A stretch of 64,000 bases of DNA, from assembly GCA_963664085.2 (NCBI GenBank), contig CAXXLO010000002.1, positions 5,208,001 through 5,272,000 of the forward strand, given 5' to 3'. The translations under genes and the position numbers were made by a program. Every line of letters starts with the position of its first letter. Position 1 is the stretch's first letter. This document shows, piece after piece, positions 30,966-40,188 of the stretch. The notes below the pieces were generated by a model that was given only the letters and a program-made list of their open reading frames with translations, made no database searches and had not been told where the DNA came from. The stretch is from Bin5 sp022821545 (GTDB taxonomy: Bacteria > Chloroflexota > Anaerolineae > Caldilineales > Caldilineaceae).

Positions 30966-33845
30966 ATGAGCATCGGAGAAGTCATCGCCGAATTGGGCAG
31001 GGACAGTGGCTTTATGGCCAATGTCACAGCCTGGGAAACGTTGCCGTCCCGCGCCGGCCAACTGGTCGAACTGCCGGAAGCGTTGCATCCCGCCCTGAGG
31101 GAGGCGCTGCAGCGCCGGGGGATACGGAAACTCTACAGCCATCAGGCAGAAGCGGTAACCTCTGCGTTGAATGGCCGCCCCTCGATCGCAGTCGTGACCC
31201 CCACGGCCAGCGGCAAGACACTCTGCTATATGCTGCCTGTCTTGCAGGCGCTGCTCAGCGATGCCAAGGCGACGGCCCTGTTCCTCTTTCCAACGAAAGC
31301 GCTGGCCCACGATCAGCTGGCGGAGATCGGAGAATGGATCGGCGAAGCAGCGGCTTTCGACGGTGCCGGCGCGGATGGACCGGCCGGTGCGGGCTGGCTC
31401 GCGGCGTACGACGGCGACACACCTGCAGCGCAGCGCCGACCGATCCGGCAGAATGCCCGTGCAGTTCTCTCCAATCCGGACATGCTGCACGCTGGGATCC
31501 TGCCCTATCACGGAGAGTGGGCGCGTTTTTTCGCGGGTCTTCGCTACGTCGTCATTGACGAAATGCACAGCTATCGCGGGGTATTCGGCAGCCAGGTGGC
31601 CAATGTTTTGCGGCGACTGCGGCGAGTTGCCGGCTACTACGGAAGCCATCCCCAGTTTCTCCTGACCAGCGCAACGATCGCCAATCCACGGCAACTGGCT
31701 GAAAGCCTCAGCGAACATCCAGCCGAAGTCATTGACAACAACGGCGCGCCGCAGGGAAGGAAGCACATTGTTCTGTACGCGCCGCCACTATACGACCCGA
31801 TCCAGGGCCTGCGAAGGAGCAGCATACTGGAAAGCCAGGAACTGGCGCTCCGCTTTCTTAAGGGAGGTCTGCAGACGATCGTCTTCGGACGCGCGCGCCT
31901 GACGGTGGAACTGTTGCTCAGCTACATACGGGAGGGCCTGCAGACCAGAGACGAGAGTCGTGCTGAGGAGGACGCCACTGTAAGTATCTTACCCGATGCG
32001 GTGAGGGGCTATCGAGGGGGCTATCTGCCGCTGGAACGCCGCCAGATCGAGGCGGGGTTACGGAATGGAAGCGTGCGGGGCGTGGTTGCTACGAATGCGC
32101 TCGAGCTGGGAATCGACGTCGGCCAGCTGGAGGCGGCGGTGATCTGCGGCTACCCGGGGACAATCGCGGCGGCGTGGCAGCAGTGGGGCAGGGTCGGGCG
32201 CACGACGGGAGAGTCAGTGGCGGTGCTGGTGGCGACGGCGGGCGCGCTCGACCAGTATGTCGTCAACAACCCGCACTATCTCCTGCGGCGGTCACCGGAG
32301 AGGGCCCTTGCGAATGCGGATAACCTCATGCTGCTGGTGGACCAGATGCGTTGCGCGGCGTTTGAACTTCCCTTCGCAGAAGGGGACAGGTTTGGCCGGT
32401 CTCCCTTCACAGGTGAGGTGCTTGACCTGCTGGCCGAAGAAAAGAGTGTGCAACAGTACGGCAGCCGTTTCTTGTGGCGGGGAGAAGGATATCCTTCGCG
32501 CCGGTTCGGCCTGCGCAGCGTCGGCGGCGAGCCTGTTGTCGTTCAGGCAGGAAGCCCTGATCGGGCGCCGGCCCCTCGCGCCGGGAGCAGGCAGGAAACT
32601 GCGGGGAGAATGCACGCTGCCGGCGCTAAGGCGGCGCCTGACCGGAGGGAAGATCGGTTCACAGTGGTAGGGGAGGTCGACGCGGCCAGCGCGCCGTTCC
32701 AGGTGCATGAGGGGGCGGTTTACATTCACGAAGGACGCAGCTTCCTGGTTGAGAAGCTGGACCTGGAGGAGAGACAGGCGTGGGTGTGGCCGGCGGAGGT
32801 CGAGTATTATACGGAGGCCAGCACGGAGACTGAGATCGAGGTGATCACCGTGCATGAGAGCCGCGTGAGCGGGGGCGCAGACCTGGGCCATGGGGAGGTT
32901 TTTGTGACCTCGCAGGTGGTGCAGTACCGGCGAGTGCGGCGGTTCACGCATGAAAATCTCGGGATTCTGCCGCTTGACTACCCGCCTACGACGCTGGATA
33001 CGGCTGGCTACTGGCTGGAAGTTACTGCTGAAGCGCAGGAGGCCCTGATGGAGGCGGGGGACTGGCGGGATTCTCCCAACGACTACGGACCCGACTGGCA
33101 GGTGCAACGCGCCAGGACGCGTGAACGAGACGGCTACCGCTGTGCCGAGTGCGGCGCGGCGGAGACCCGTAACCGCCAGCATGACGTGCATCACCGGGTC
33201 CCTTTCCGCGTTTTCAACTATATTCCAGGGCTTAACCGAAATGACCGGTTGGCAAACAGGCTGGAAAACCTGGTGCTGCTCTGCCGGCGCTGTCATTACA
33301 GGCTGGAGGCGGGTGTGCGAGCGCGTACGGGAATGGACGGGGTCGCGTATGCGCTGGGCAATCTGGCACCGCTGCATCTGATGTGTGACCGGCGCGACAT
33401 TGACGTTGCCATAATTCGACAACAGTACGAAGGTGAACCGCTTTCACACAGGCCGCCGGCGCCTTCTCCACCGATGCAGAAGGAGTTGACCGCTCCTCGA
33501 ATCTACATATACGAGCGCATTCCTGCCGGAATCGGTTTCAGCGCCCAGTTATACGAACGGCACGACGAGTTGATAGCGGGCGCGGCCGATTTGATTCGCG
33601 GCTGCGCGTGCCGCTACGGATGCCCCGCGTGTGTGGGGCCGGTGTTGCTGGTGGACGGCGCGCAACTGGCCGGCGGGCAGGAATCCGATCGTACTGATGC
33701 CGTTGCCATGTCAGGCGGTTCCGGCGAAGAGGTCCACTTTTGGAGTGCCACACCTGGCCAGAGCGGGGCACAGGCGGAGCCGCGGCCGCTGTTGGAAACG
33801 AAACGGCTGGCGCTGGCGCTGCTGGCTGCGCTGGCGGGAGACTGA
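30966..33845 (+). CDS. MrfA/YprA-like DEAD/DEAH helicase with embedded HNH domain
   Basis: This protein of about 959 residues has Walker A TPTASGKT at about 78-85, DEMH (the DEAH-box position) at about 198-201, motif III TSATIAN, and the second RecA domain with GVVATNALELGIDVGQLEA and WGRVGRTTG. The C-terminal DUF1998 zinc domain shows RIYIYERIPAGIGFSAQLYE and CACRYGCPACVGP. Inserted inside it (about 716-785) is an HNH nuclease domain: RDGYRCAECGA, HDVHHRVPF, NRLENLVLLCRRCH, with two CxxC zinc pairs. MrfA is a 3'-5' helicase for repair of mitomycin-type damage in Bacillus. A TTG at 30915 is an alternative start. It is convergent with rnhB. Confidence 0.85.
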   Translation: MSIGEVIAELGRDSGFMANVTAWETLPSRAGQLVELPEALHPALREALQRRGIRKLYSHQAEAVTSALNGRPSIAVVTPTASGKTLCYMLPVLQALLSDAKATALFLFPTKALAHDQLAEIGEWIGEAAAFDGAGADGPAGAGWLAAYDGDTPAAQRRPIRQNARAVLSNPDMLHAGILPYHGEWARFFAGLRYVVIDEMHSYRGVFGSQVANVLRRLRRVAGYYGSHPQFLLTSATIANPRQLAESLSEHPAEVIDNNGAPQGRKHIVLYAPPLYDPIQGLRRSSILESQELALRFLKGGLQTIVFGRARLTVELLLSYIREGLQTRDESRAEEDATVSILPDAVRGYRGGYLPLERRQIEAGLRNGSVRGVVATNALELGIDVGQLEAAVICGYPGTIAAAWQQWGRVGRTTGESVAVLVATAGALDQYVVNNPHYLLRRSPERALANADNLMLLVDQMRCAAFELPFAEGDRFGRSPFTGEVLDLLAEEKSVQQYGSRFLWRGEGYPSRRFGLRSVGGEPVVVQAGSPDRAPAPRAGSRQETAGRMHAAGAKAAPDRREDRFTVVGEVDAASAPFQVHEGAVYIHEGRSFLVEKLDLEERQAWVWPAEVEYYTEASTETEIEVITVHESRVSGGADLGHGEVFVTSQVVQYRRVRRFTHENLGILPLDYPPTTLDTAGYWLEVTAEAQEALMEAGDWRDSPNDYGPDWQVQRARTRERDGYRCAECGAAETRNRQHDVHHRVPFRVFNYIPGLNRNDRLANRLENLVLLCRRCHYRLEAGVRARTGMDGVAYALGNLAPLHLMCDRRDIDVAIIRQQYEGEPLSHRPPAPSPPMQKELTAPRIYIYERIPAGIGFSAQLYERHDELIAGAADLIRGCACRYGCPACVGPVLLVDGAQLAGGQESDRTDAVAMSGGSGEEVHFWSATPGQSGAQAEPRPLLETKRLALALLAALAGD

Positions 33846-33880
33846 ATTCAAGCCGGCCGGTTGAAAAGGGTTTCCTCTTG

Positions 33881-34549
33881 TCAGATGGGCGAAAAGGAGC
33901 GACGGTGAACCGGGCAGGGGCCCACTCTTTTGATGGCGGCGAGATGTGAGCGCGCGGCGTAGCCTTTGTGGCTTTGGAAGCCGTAGGCGGGGAAGCGCTT
34001 ATGCAACTGGCAGAGTAGCCGGTCGCGATGGACCTTGGCCAGAATGGAGGCGGCGGCGATGGAAACGATGCGCAGGTCGCCCTTGGTGAAGCTGCGCTGG
34101 GGAAGGTTCAGCAACTTGAGCTGCACCCAGTCGAGAAGCAGGTAATCGGGAGAAGGCGAGAGGGCCTGGACGGCGCGGCGCATGGCGAGGCGGGTGGCCG
34201 GGGCGATTCCGTGGACATCGATTTCGGCGGCTGAGGCCTCGCCCAGCGACCAGGCGGCAGCTTGCTCCCGGATGTGTAGAGATAGCTCTTCACGCCGAAC
34301 AGGCGAAAGCAGCTTGCTATCCTGGATTTCGGCCCAAAGCCCTGCACGCCTGCTGTTTACAGGCAGAATAACGGCGCCGGCAACTACGGGACCGGCGAGC
34401 GCGCCGCGTCCGACTTCGTCCAGGCCGGCAACGCGGGCGAAGCCGGAACGCCACAGCCGTCGCTCCTCAACGAGGGAGGGATAGAGCTTTTTCCGCTCCT
34501 GACTCCCTTTGCTCATCTCCGTTGTGATGCCGCGTGGTCCGCGCTTCAT
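33881..34549 (-). CDS. rnhB: Ribonuclease HII
   Basis: This enzyme of about 222 residues cleaves the RNA strand of RNA-DNA hybrids and removes misincorporated ribonucleotides. The signature AGLDEVGRGALAGPVVAGAVIL supplies the first Asp and Glu. LLLDWVQL gives the third carboxylate and SFTKGDLRIVSIAAASILAKV the fourth with the conserved Lys/Gly. YGFQSHKGY is the substrate-binding YxxxxxKGY. Starts at 34633, 34549 and 34516 are all possible; 34549 has GGAAG 7 bases upstream and gives a normal length. It is the last gene of the minus-strand run. Confidence 0.93.
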   Translation of the reverse strand: MKRGPRGITTEMSKGSQERKKLYPSLVEERRLWRSGFARVAGLDEVGRGALAGPVVAGAVILPVNSRRAGLWAEIQDSKLLSPVRREELSLHIREQAAAWSLGEASAAEIDVHGIAPATRLAMRRAVQALSPSPDYLLLDWVQLKLLNLPQRSFTKGDLRIVSIAAASILAKVHRDRLLCQLHKRFPAYGFQSHKGYAARSHLAAIKRVGPCPVHRRSFSPI

Positions 34550-34623
34550 GCAGTTGCTTCCGCCTTCGCCGGGACGGCCCTCTTTCATCCCCGGCGTCTT
34601 TCGATTTCCGTAGCAATGTCCCT

Positions 34624-35349
34624 CTACTTCCAAAGAATCTCCACGTCCCGGCGCGGTTTGAAGCCGAGGATGCGCTTTGTCTTTTCGTTGCTGAATTTGC
34701 CGTGGGGCATGTCGGCGAAGACGTAGAAAACTTCATTGCGAGAAGGCAGCGCGTCGAGATCGATCTCCAGCCCGAGGGTAAAGACTTCGGCCGCGTTTTC
34801 CCAGGAGATGACGTAGGGCGCGTAACGTTCGCCGGGTTGGATGGCCGCCGGGTCTTTGAAGTTGTAGAACAGGTAATGTTGCACACTGATGTCGTGATGC
34901 CGGGTGAAGACGCGACAGATCTCCAGGCCCATGGCCTTCGTAAGGGCGTATAGGTTGGTACCCGGCTGGGGCGGGATGTCGGGGACGATGTCGAAATCAT
35001 GAACTTCGGTGATATGGCGTCCGGCGACGGTGTAGTGCGGCCCGGTGTTGATGACGCGGCGAATGCCGTGGGTAACGGCGGCCTGCATCATGTTGTAACA
35101 GCCTCGGGTGCTGACGTCCCAGGCAGTTTGGCGGTCGCGGCGGAGGACGGAAAGGTTGACGATGGCGTCCATGCCTGCGGCGGCTGCGACTACGCCGTCC
35201 AGGTCGGCGGCGTCGAGCAGAATGAATTCGCCGGGAAGATCCTCTTGCGGCGGGTTGATGTCGGTGATGCGCAGGTTGTGGGCGGGGGCCAGCTCGCGGG
35301 CCGCGTAGGGGCCAAGCATGCCGGCGCCGCCGAGAATGAGTACGTTCAT
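34624..35349 (-). CDS. NAD(P)-dependent epimerase/reductase-like SDR protein
   Basis: This 241-residue extended-SDR-type Rossmann protein has the NAD loop ILGGAGMLGPYAARELA, DLDGVVAAAAGMDAIVNLSV, a NTGPHYTVAGR segment at the catalytic Ser/Thr position, and Y-A-L-T-K-A-M as YxxxK. It lacks the long C-terminal substrate domain of GalE, so the substrate is unclear. The ATG overlaps the previous gene's stop (ATGA), indicating coupling to a similar, apparently divergent paralogue encoded upstream. Confidence 0.78.
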   Translation of the reverse strand: MNVLILGGAGMLGPYAARELAPAHNLRITDINPPQEDLPGEFILLDAADLDGVVAAAAGMDAIVNLSVLRRDRQTAWDVSTRGCYNMMQAAVTHGIRRVINTGPHYTVAGRHITEVHDFDIVPDIPPQPGTNLYALTKAMGLEICRVFTRHHDISVQHYLFYNFKDPAAIQPGERYAPYVISWENAAEVFTLGLEIDLDALPSRNEVFYVFADMPHGKFSNEKTKRILGFKPRRDVEILWK

Positions 35350-35960
35350 GATGCTCTTTCCCCTATGTGTGTAATCGACCAGGCTTCAGCGGCGCCTTCT
35401 TCGCGAGACCTGTGCCTGGCGGCGAGCGAGGCGGGCTCGGCGAGGGCCTCGTCGACGGCTACGGCGATGGTCTCGTGAGACGCATCTCCCAAGCGCAGGA
35501 CGGTGACGCCCAGGCTGCCTTCGCGGGCGAATTCACGGCTCACCTGCTCGGCCATGTGTTTGGTGAGAGTTGGCGGCTCGGTGCTGGGCAGAGGCCGCCA
35601 GGTTTCAGTTACGCGGTAGCCGGGGGGATAGCCGGCCATGAGCTCGAGCGTGCTGAGGAGGATGACCTGCTGGACGCCTTCCTCGGCCGCAGCCATGAGC
35701 AGATTGTAGGTACAGCGGGTGGCGGCGTCGAGTTGCGAGCTCACGTCCTCCCCGGGCAGGGGCTCCACGGCGTGGATGATGGCGTCGATGCCGCGCGTGA
35801 GGAGGTTAGTGGAGAGGTCATGCCCCAGCCCGGAGAGCGCAAATTCGTGCTCGGTCTCGACGTGCGTTCGTTCGGTGAGCCTGACCTCATGTTGTTGGGC
35901 CAGGTGGCCGGCCAAAGCTGCGCTGCGATCGTGGCCGCCCGAAGTGATTAGTATCCGCAT
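35346..35960 (-). CDS. SDR-like NAD-binding protein, probable divergent paralogue of its neighbour
   Basis: This 204-residue protein starts MRILITSGGHDRSAALAGHLA, where the usual GxxGxxG nucleotide loop is degraded (SGGHDRSAALAG). AIIHAVEPLPGED, CTYNLLMAAAEEGVQQVILLSTLELM and LTKHMAEQVSREFA follow the SDR plan, but the Tyr of YxxxK is replaced (PTLTKHM). It is therefore unlikely to be a classical dehydrogenase and may bind or regulate. AGGAG stands 8 bases before the ATG; the frame is open for 34 more codons upstream, but those overlap the permease gene. Its stop overlaps the next ATG. Confidence 0.65.
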   Translation of the reverse strand: MRILITSGGHDRSAALAGHLAQQHEVRLTERTHVETEHEFALSGLGHDLSTNLLTRGIDAIIHAVEPLPGEDVSSQLDAATRCTYNLLMAAAEEGVQQVILLSTLELMAGYPPGYRVTETWRPLPSTEPPTLTKHMAEQVSREFAREGSLGVTVLRLGDASHETIAVAVDEALAEPASLAARHRSREEGAAEAWSITHIGERAS

Positions 35961-35979
35961 AGAGTTTTCTCCTTGATTG

Positions 35980-36765
35980 TCAGGCTGACGCGCCGGAATA
36001 GAAGCGGATGCCCACCCGCCAGAACCAGCGGGAGACGAGGAGCATGGCGGCGGCCAGGGCAACTGTACCGACGAGGGTCGCGCCGGTGATGCGGCCGCTG
36101 ACCGCGGAGGCAGGCACGGTGGTGGCGAAGGCCACCGGGACCAGGAACGTCAGCACGGCGCGCAGCCAGGCTGGATAGATGCTGACGGGCCAGCGGCCGG
36201 CCTGCCACATGCTCATAAAGATGACCTGGATGTTTTCGACCTTCACGAACCAGAATGCGCAGGTGCTGAGCATAAGCCAGAAACTGTAGATGATCAAGCT
36301 GCCGCACAAGAGCGTGACGGCGAAGACTGCGGTGTCGACCAGACCGAGGCGGGCGCCAAGCCGCAGGAGCGCGATGCTGAGCACGGGGAGGGCGATGAGC
36401 ACGTCGACGAGCCGCCAGATTTCCACGGTTTGGATGCTGACCAGGATCTGTGAATCGGCAGGCTTGGTGAGGGTGAAGTCAAGGGTACCCTGGCGGACGT
36501 CTTCCATTAATTTGGTCATTGAGGGGCGGATGATGGTACGGATGAGGCCGCCGATGAGGAAGTAGACGCCGACAAGCGCCAGGAGCTCCTCCTGGCGCCA
36601 GCCCCCCAGTGTGTCGGTATGACTGAAAACCACGGCCAGCCCGCCGAGGGCCACGCTCAGGTCCAGGGCGGACTGCACGAGACTGATCCAGAAATTGGCC
36701 CGGTATTCCAGTTCGCCCAGGATTCCGATGCGCAGGTATGTGGCAAAGAGGCGTAAGTAGAACAT
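35980..36765 (-). CDS. ABC-2 type exporter permease (COG3694-like)
   Basis: This 261-residue integral membrane protein has six hydrophobic segments, including LALVGVYFLIGGLIRTIIRP, VFAVTLLCGSLIIYSFWLML and the last VGTVALAAAMLLVSRWFWRVG. The loop DVRQGTLDFTLTKPADSQ is the conserved cytoplasmic segment of this ABC-2 subgroup, which contacts the ATPase. It forms an exporter with the neighbouring permease and the ATP-binding protein. The cargo is unknown. It starts 15 bases after the previous permease stop. Confidence 0.85.
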   Translation of the reverse strand: MFYLRLFATYLRIGILGELEYRANFWISLVQSALDLSVALGGLAVVFSHTDTLGGWRQEELLALVGVYFLIGGLIRTIIRPSMTKLMEDVRQGTLDFTLTKPADSQILVSIQTVEIWRLVDVLIALPVLSIALLRLGARLGLVDTAVFAVTLLCGSLIIYSFWLMLSTCAFWFVKVENIQVIFMSMWQAGRWPVSIYPAWLRAVLTFLVPVAFATTVPASAVSGRITGATLVGTVALAAAMLLVSRWFWRVGIRFYSGASA

Positions 36766-36780
36766 GGTTTCCGTTGCGGG

Positions 36781-37584
36781 TCAGTTTCCAAAGGCAGCGT
36801 AGCGTTTGATTCCGGCTCGGTAGATGAGCTGCATAAATAGATAGCCGGCAACCAGCCAGAATAACTGGGCGCCGATGCCGATGAGTACATCCCGGGGGGT
36901 AACGCGCCCGAGAAGGAGCTCAACGGGAAAATAGAGCATCCAGCGGAAGGGCAAAAGGTCGGCGGCCCGCTGTACGAACTGGGGAAACAGGGAGAGCGGG
37001 GCCAGCTTTCCGGAAAAGAAGAGCGTGATAACGATGTAGGCCTGGTTCATGGCGTCGATTCGCAACGTCCAGAAGGCGACCATGGCCAGGGACCACTCCC
37101 AGTAGAAGCGCATCAGGAAGGCCAGAATGAGAACGGGAACGAAGGCGACCAAAGTCCAGTAGGTGGGCTGCCAGGAGGCGTCGAAGAACCAGGCCAGCAG
37201 CAGGGCGGTGGGCGCTATCACGATCAACGTCAGGAATTTGTAGCCGATGTTGTCGGCGATGTCGCTGTGGATGGGATGGATCGGCTTGAGCAGCATTACC
37301 GAGAACTGGCCGGTGCGGATTCGATAGACGTATTCCCACATGATCCAGGTGAAGGTGCCGTGACTGACCATCATCATGGCGATGAAGTAGACGGCAAAGT
37401 CGTTGGTGCTGTAGCCGCCGACGGAACCGCCCTGCTGCAGGGAGACGGTCCGCCATATGACCAGATACATTAGCGGCTCGATGATGCCGCCCAGGAGCCA
37501 GATCAGCATCGCGATCCGATACTGGAACATCATCATCAGCGACGTTCGGAAGTAGCCTCTGTAGATCGGGTAGAAGGCAAACAT
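36781..37584 (-). CDS. ABC-2 type exporter permease (COG4587-like)
   Basis: This 267-residue membrane protein starts MFAFYPIYRGYFRTSLMMMFQYRIAM and has six hydrophobic segments. The loop RIRTGQFSVMLLKPIHPIHS aligns with the RxGxxxxxLxKP segment of its partner, showing both permeases are related halves of one exporter. The ATG at 37584 is preferred; the frame is open 41 codons further but those lie over the small lipoprotein gene and look non-coding. Partners are the ATPase upstream and the second permease downstream. Confidence 0.86.
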   Translation of the reverse strand: MFAFYPIYRGYFRTSLMMMFQYRIAMLIWLLGGIIEPLMYLVIWRTVSLQQGGSVGGYSTNDFAVYFIAMMMVSHGTFTWIMWEYVYRIRTGQFSVMLLKPIHPIHSDIADNIGYKFLTLIVIAPTALLLAWFFDASWQPTYWTLVAFVPVLILAFLMRFYWEWSLAMVAFWTLRIDAMNQAYIVITLFFSGKLAPLSLFPQFVQRAADLLPFRWMLYFPVELLLGRVTPRDVLIGIGAQLFWLVAGYLFMQLIYRAGIKRYAAFGN

Positions 37585-37598
37585 CAGTTGTCTTGGGC

Positions 37599-37781
37599 TC
37601 AGGCCTTCAGTGCAAGGGTAAAGTAACCGTCGGCAGGCCCGGGCGTGAGGGTCCCGGCGGCCGAGGGCATCGAAACTGACTCTGCACTCGGAACGGGTCG
37701 AGCGCATGCCCCCAGGAGTATGACTGGGAGGAGCAGGGAAGTCAGCGTTTTTCTCAGCTCTTGGCGTAGACAGTAAGACAT
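37599..37781 (-). CDS. Putative 60-residue lipoprotein inside the ABC-2 operon
   Basis: This tiny gene fills the space between the ATPase stop (12 bases before) and the permease start (14 bases after). The product has a positive N-terminus (LRQELRK), a hydrophobic run TSLLLPVILLGAC ending in an apparent lipobox with Cys at about 26, then a short Pro/Ser/Thr-rich tail of about 35 residues. Such a shape fits a small membrane-anchored lipoprotein. No family is recognised. It could be an exporter accessory peptide or a chance frame; the exact operon fit argues for a gene. Confidence 0.5.
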   Translation of the reverse strand: MSYCLRQELRKTLTSLLLPVILLGACARPVPSAESVSMPSAAGTLTPGPADGYFTLALKA

Positions 37782-37793
37782 ATTTCGACCGTC

Positions 37794-38822
<1,029 letters not shown>

Positions 38823-38828
38823 AGTGGT

Positions 38829-40172
38829 TCAGTTCTCGTTTGCGTCGGGACCGGCAGTCACAAGAGTATAGGCGTCGGTGCGCAGGTATTGGGCGGCGAC
38901 GCGCTGGACATCCTCTTTTGAGATGGCTCTGATCCGATCCTGATAGGTCTGGAGGTAGTCGAGGCCGAGGCCGAACCATTCCATGTTGAGAAGGATAGAG
39001 GCGACGCCGTCGTTTGTTTCCAGGCGGAGGGGGAGTGTGCCGGTCATGTTGGCGATGCTGTCGGAGAGCTCTTCATCGCTGACCGGTTCCTGCCCGAGCC
39101 GCTCGAATTCGTGCAGGATGCTGTCGGTCGCCTGCTCGACGTTTTGAGGGTTGACGCCGGCGAAAGCAACCCAGGGCCCGATGCCGATGTCGGCGTCTAG
39201 CGCGCTGTAGCTGTAGTAGGCGAGACCCTGGCGCTCGCGCACGGTTTCGCCCAGGCGGCCCATCATGCCGAACTGACCGAGGATGTTGTTGGCGACCTGG
39301 ACGGCATGGTAGTCGGGATCGCTGCGGGCGATGGCGAGGCAACCGATGACGACATCGGTCTGGACCTTGCCCGGCATAGGGAACGTTTTGCGCTGGACGC
39401 CGTTGGCGCCGCTCACCGGGGGGATGGAATCGGCGGGCGACGAGGGCTCCGGACCGGCGGACCAGGCGCCGAAGTGGGTCTCCAGCAGCGTCACCACCGC
39501 ATCCGGCTCGACGTCCCCGCTGACGACGACGATGGCCTGGTTGGGATGGTAATGTTCACGGTGGAAGCGGACCACGTCGTCGCGGCCGATCGCCTGAACG
39601 GTCTCAATGTAGCCGGACGTGGAGAGGCCGTAGGGATGGTCTCCGTATATCATTTCGTTGAAACGGCGGTAGGAGACGCTGCGCGTGCTCTGTTCGCGCT
39701 CCTGCAAGCGCACGAGCCGCTGGCCGCGCACGCGTTCGATCTGTTCGGTGGGAAAGGTTGGCCGCTGCAGGATATCGGCCAGGATCTCCACCATGAGCGG
39801 GAAGTCCTCGACGAGACTCTCGCTGCCAAAGCTAGTGACGTGGGTGCCGCCGCCAGCGCTGACGCTGGCGCCGACCGATTCCACGGCCTCGTTGAAGCGA
39901 TCGAAGTCGTAGCTGTCGCTGCCGCGGCTCAGCAGGGAGGCGGTGAAGGAGGACAGCCCTGTCAATGTTGGGGGCTCATCGACGCTTCCGGCGCGCAGAG
40001 CGCCTTCCAGCATCACGACCGGCGCGGACGGGTTGGGCCGGACCAGAATGGTGATGCCGTTTGCGGTCCGGACGCGATGGATCGTCTCAGGGCCAATCGT
40101 TGTCTGCCCGTCCTCACCGGCGCGGGCCGGTGCGGCGTGAAGGTGGGGGGAGAAGGAGCGGTTTCTGTTCAT
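38829..40172 (-). CDS. M16 family peptidase homologue, zinc motif absent
   Basis: This 447-residue protein has two M16 (insulinase/pitrilysin-like) half-domains. Where active enzymes carry H-x-x-E-H in G-L-A-H-F-x-E-H-M, this protein has GLSSFTASLLSRGS, so all zinc ligands are lost. The C-terminal half has YYSYSALDADIGIGPWVAFAG, the R/Y substrate-binding region. Many bacteria encode such a non-catalytic subunit next to an active M16 partner; no partner is in this window. It sits between holA and the exporter genes with gaps of 16 and 6 bases. Confidence 0.85.
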   Translation of the reverse strand: MNRNRSFSPHLHAAPARAGEDGQTTIGPETIHRVRTANGITILVRPNPSAPVVMLEGALRAGSVDEPPTLTGLSSFTASLLSRGSDSYDFDRFNEAVESVGASVSAGGGTHVTSFGSESLVEDFPLMVEILADILQRPTFPTEQIERVRGQRLVRLQEREQSTRSVSYRRFNEMIYGDHPYGLSTSGYIETVQAIGRDDVVRFHREHYHPNQAIVVVSGDVEPDAVVTLLETHFGAWSAGPEPSSPADSIPPVSGANGVQRKTFPMPGKVQTDVVIGCLAIARSDPDYHAVQVANNILGQFGMMGRLGETVRERQGLAYYSYSALDADIGIGPWVAFAGVNPQNVEQATDSILHEFERLGQEPVSDEELSDSIANMTGTLPLRLETNDGVASILLNMEWFGLGLDYLQTYQDRIRAISKEDVQRVAAQYLRTDAYTLVTAGPDANEN

Positions 40173-40188
40173 CAGATATTGAGTTCCT

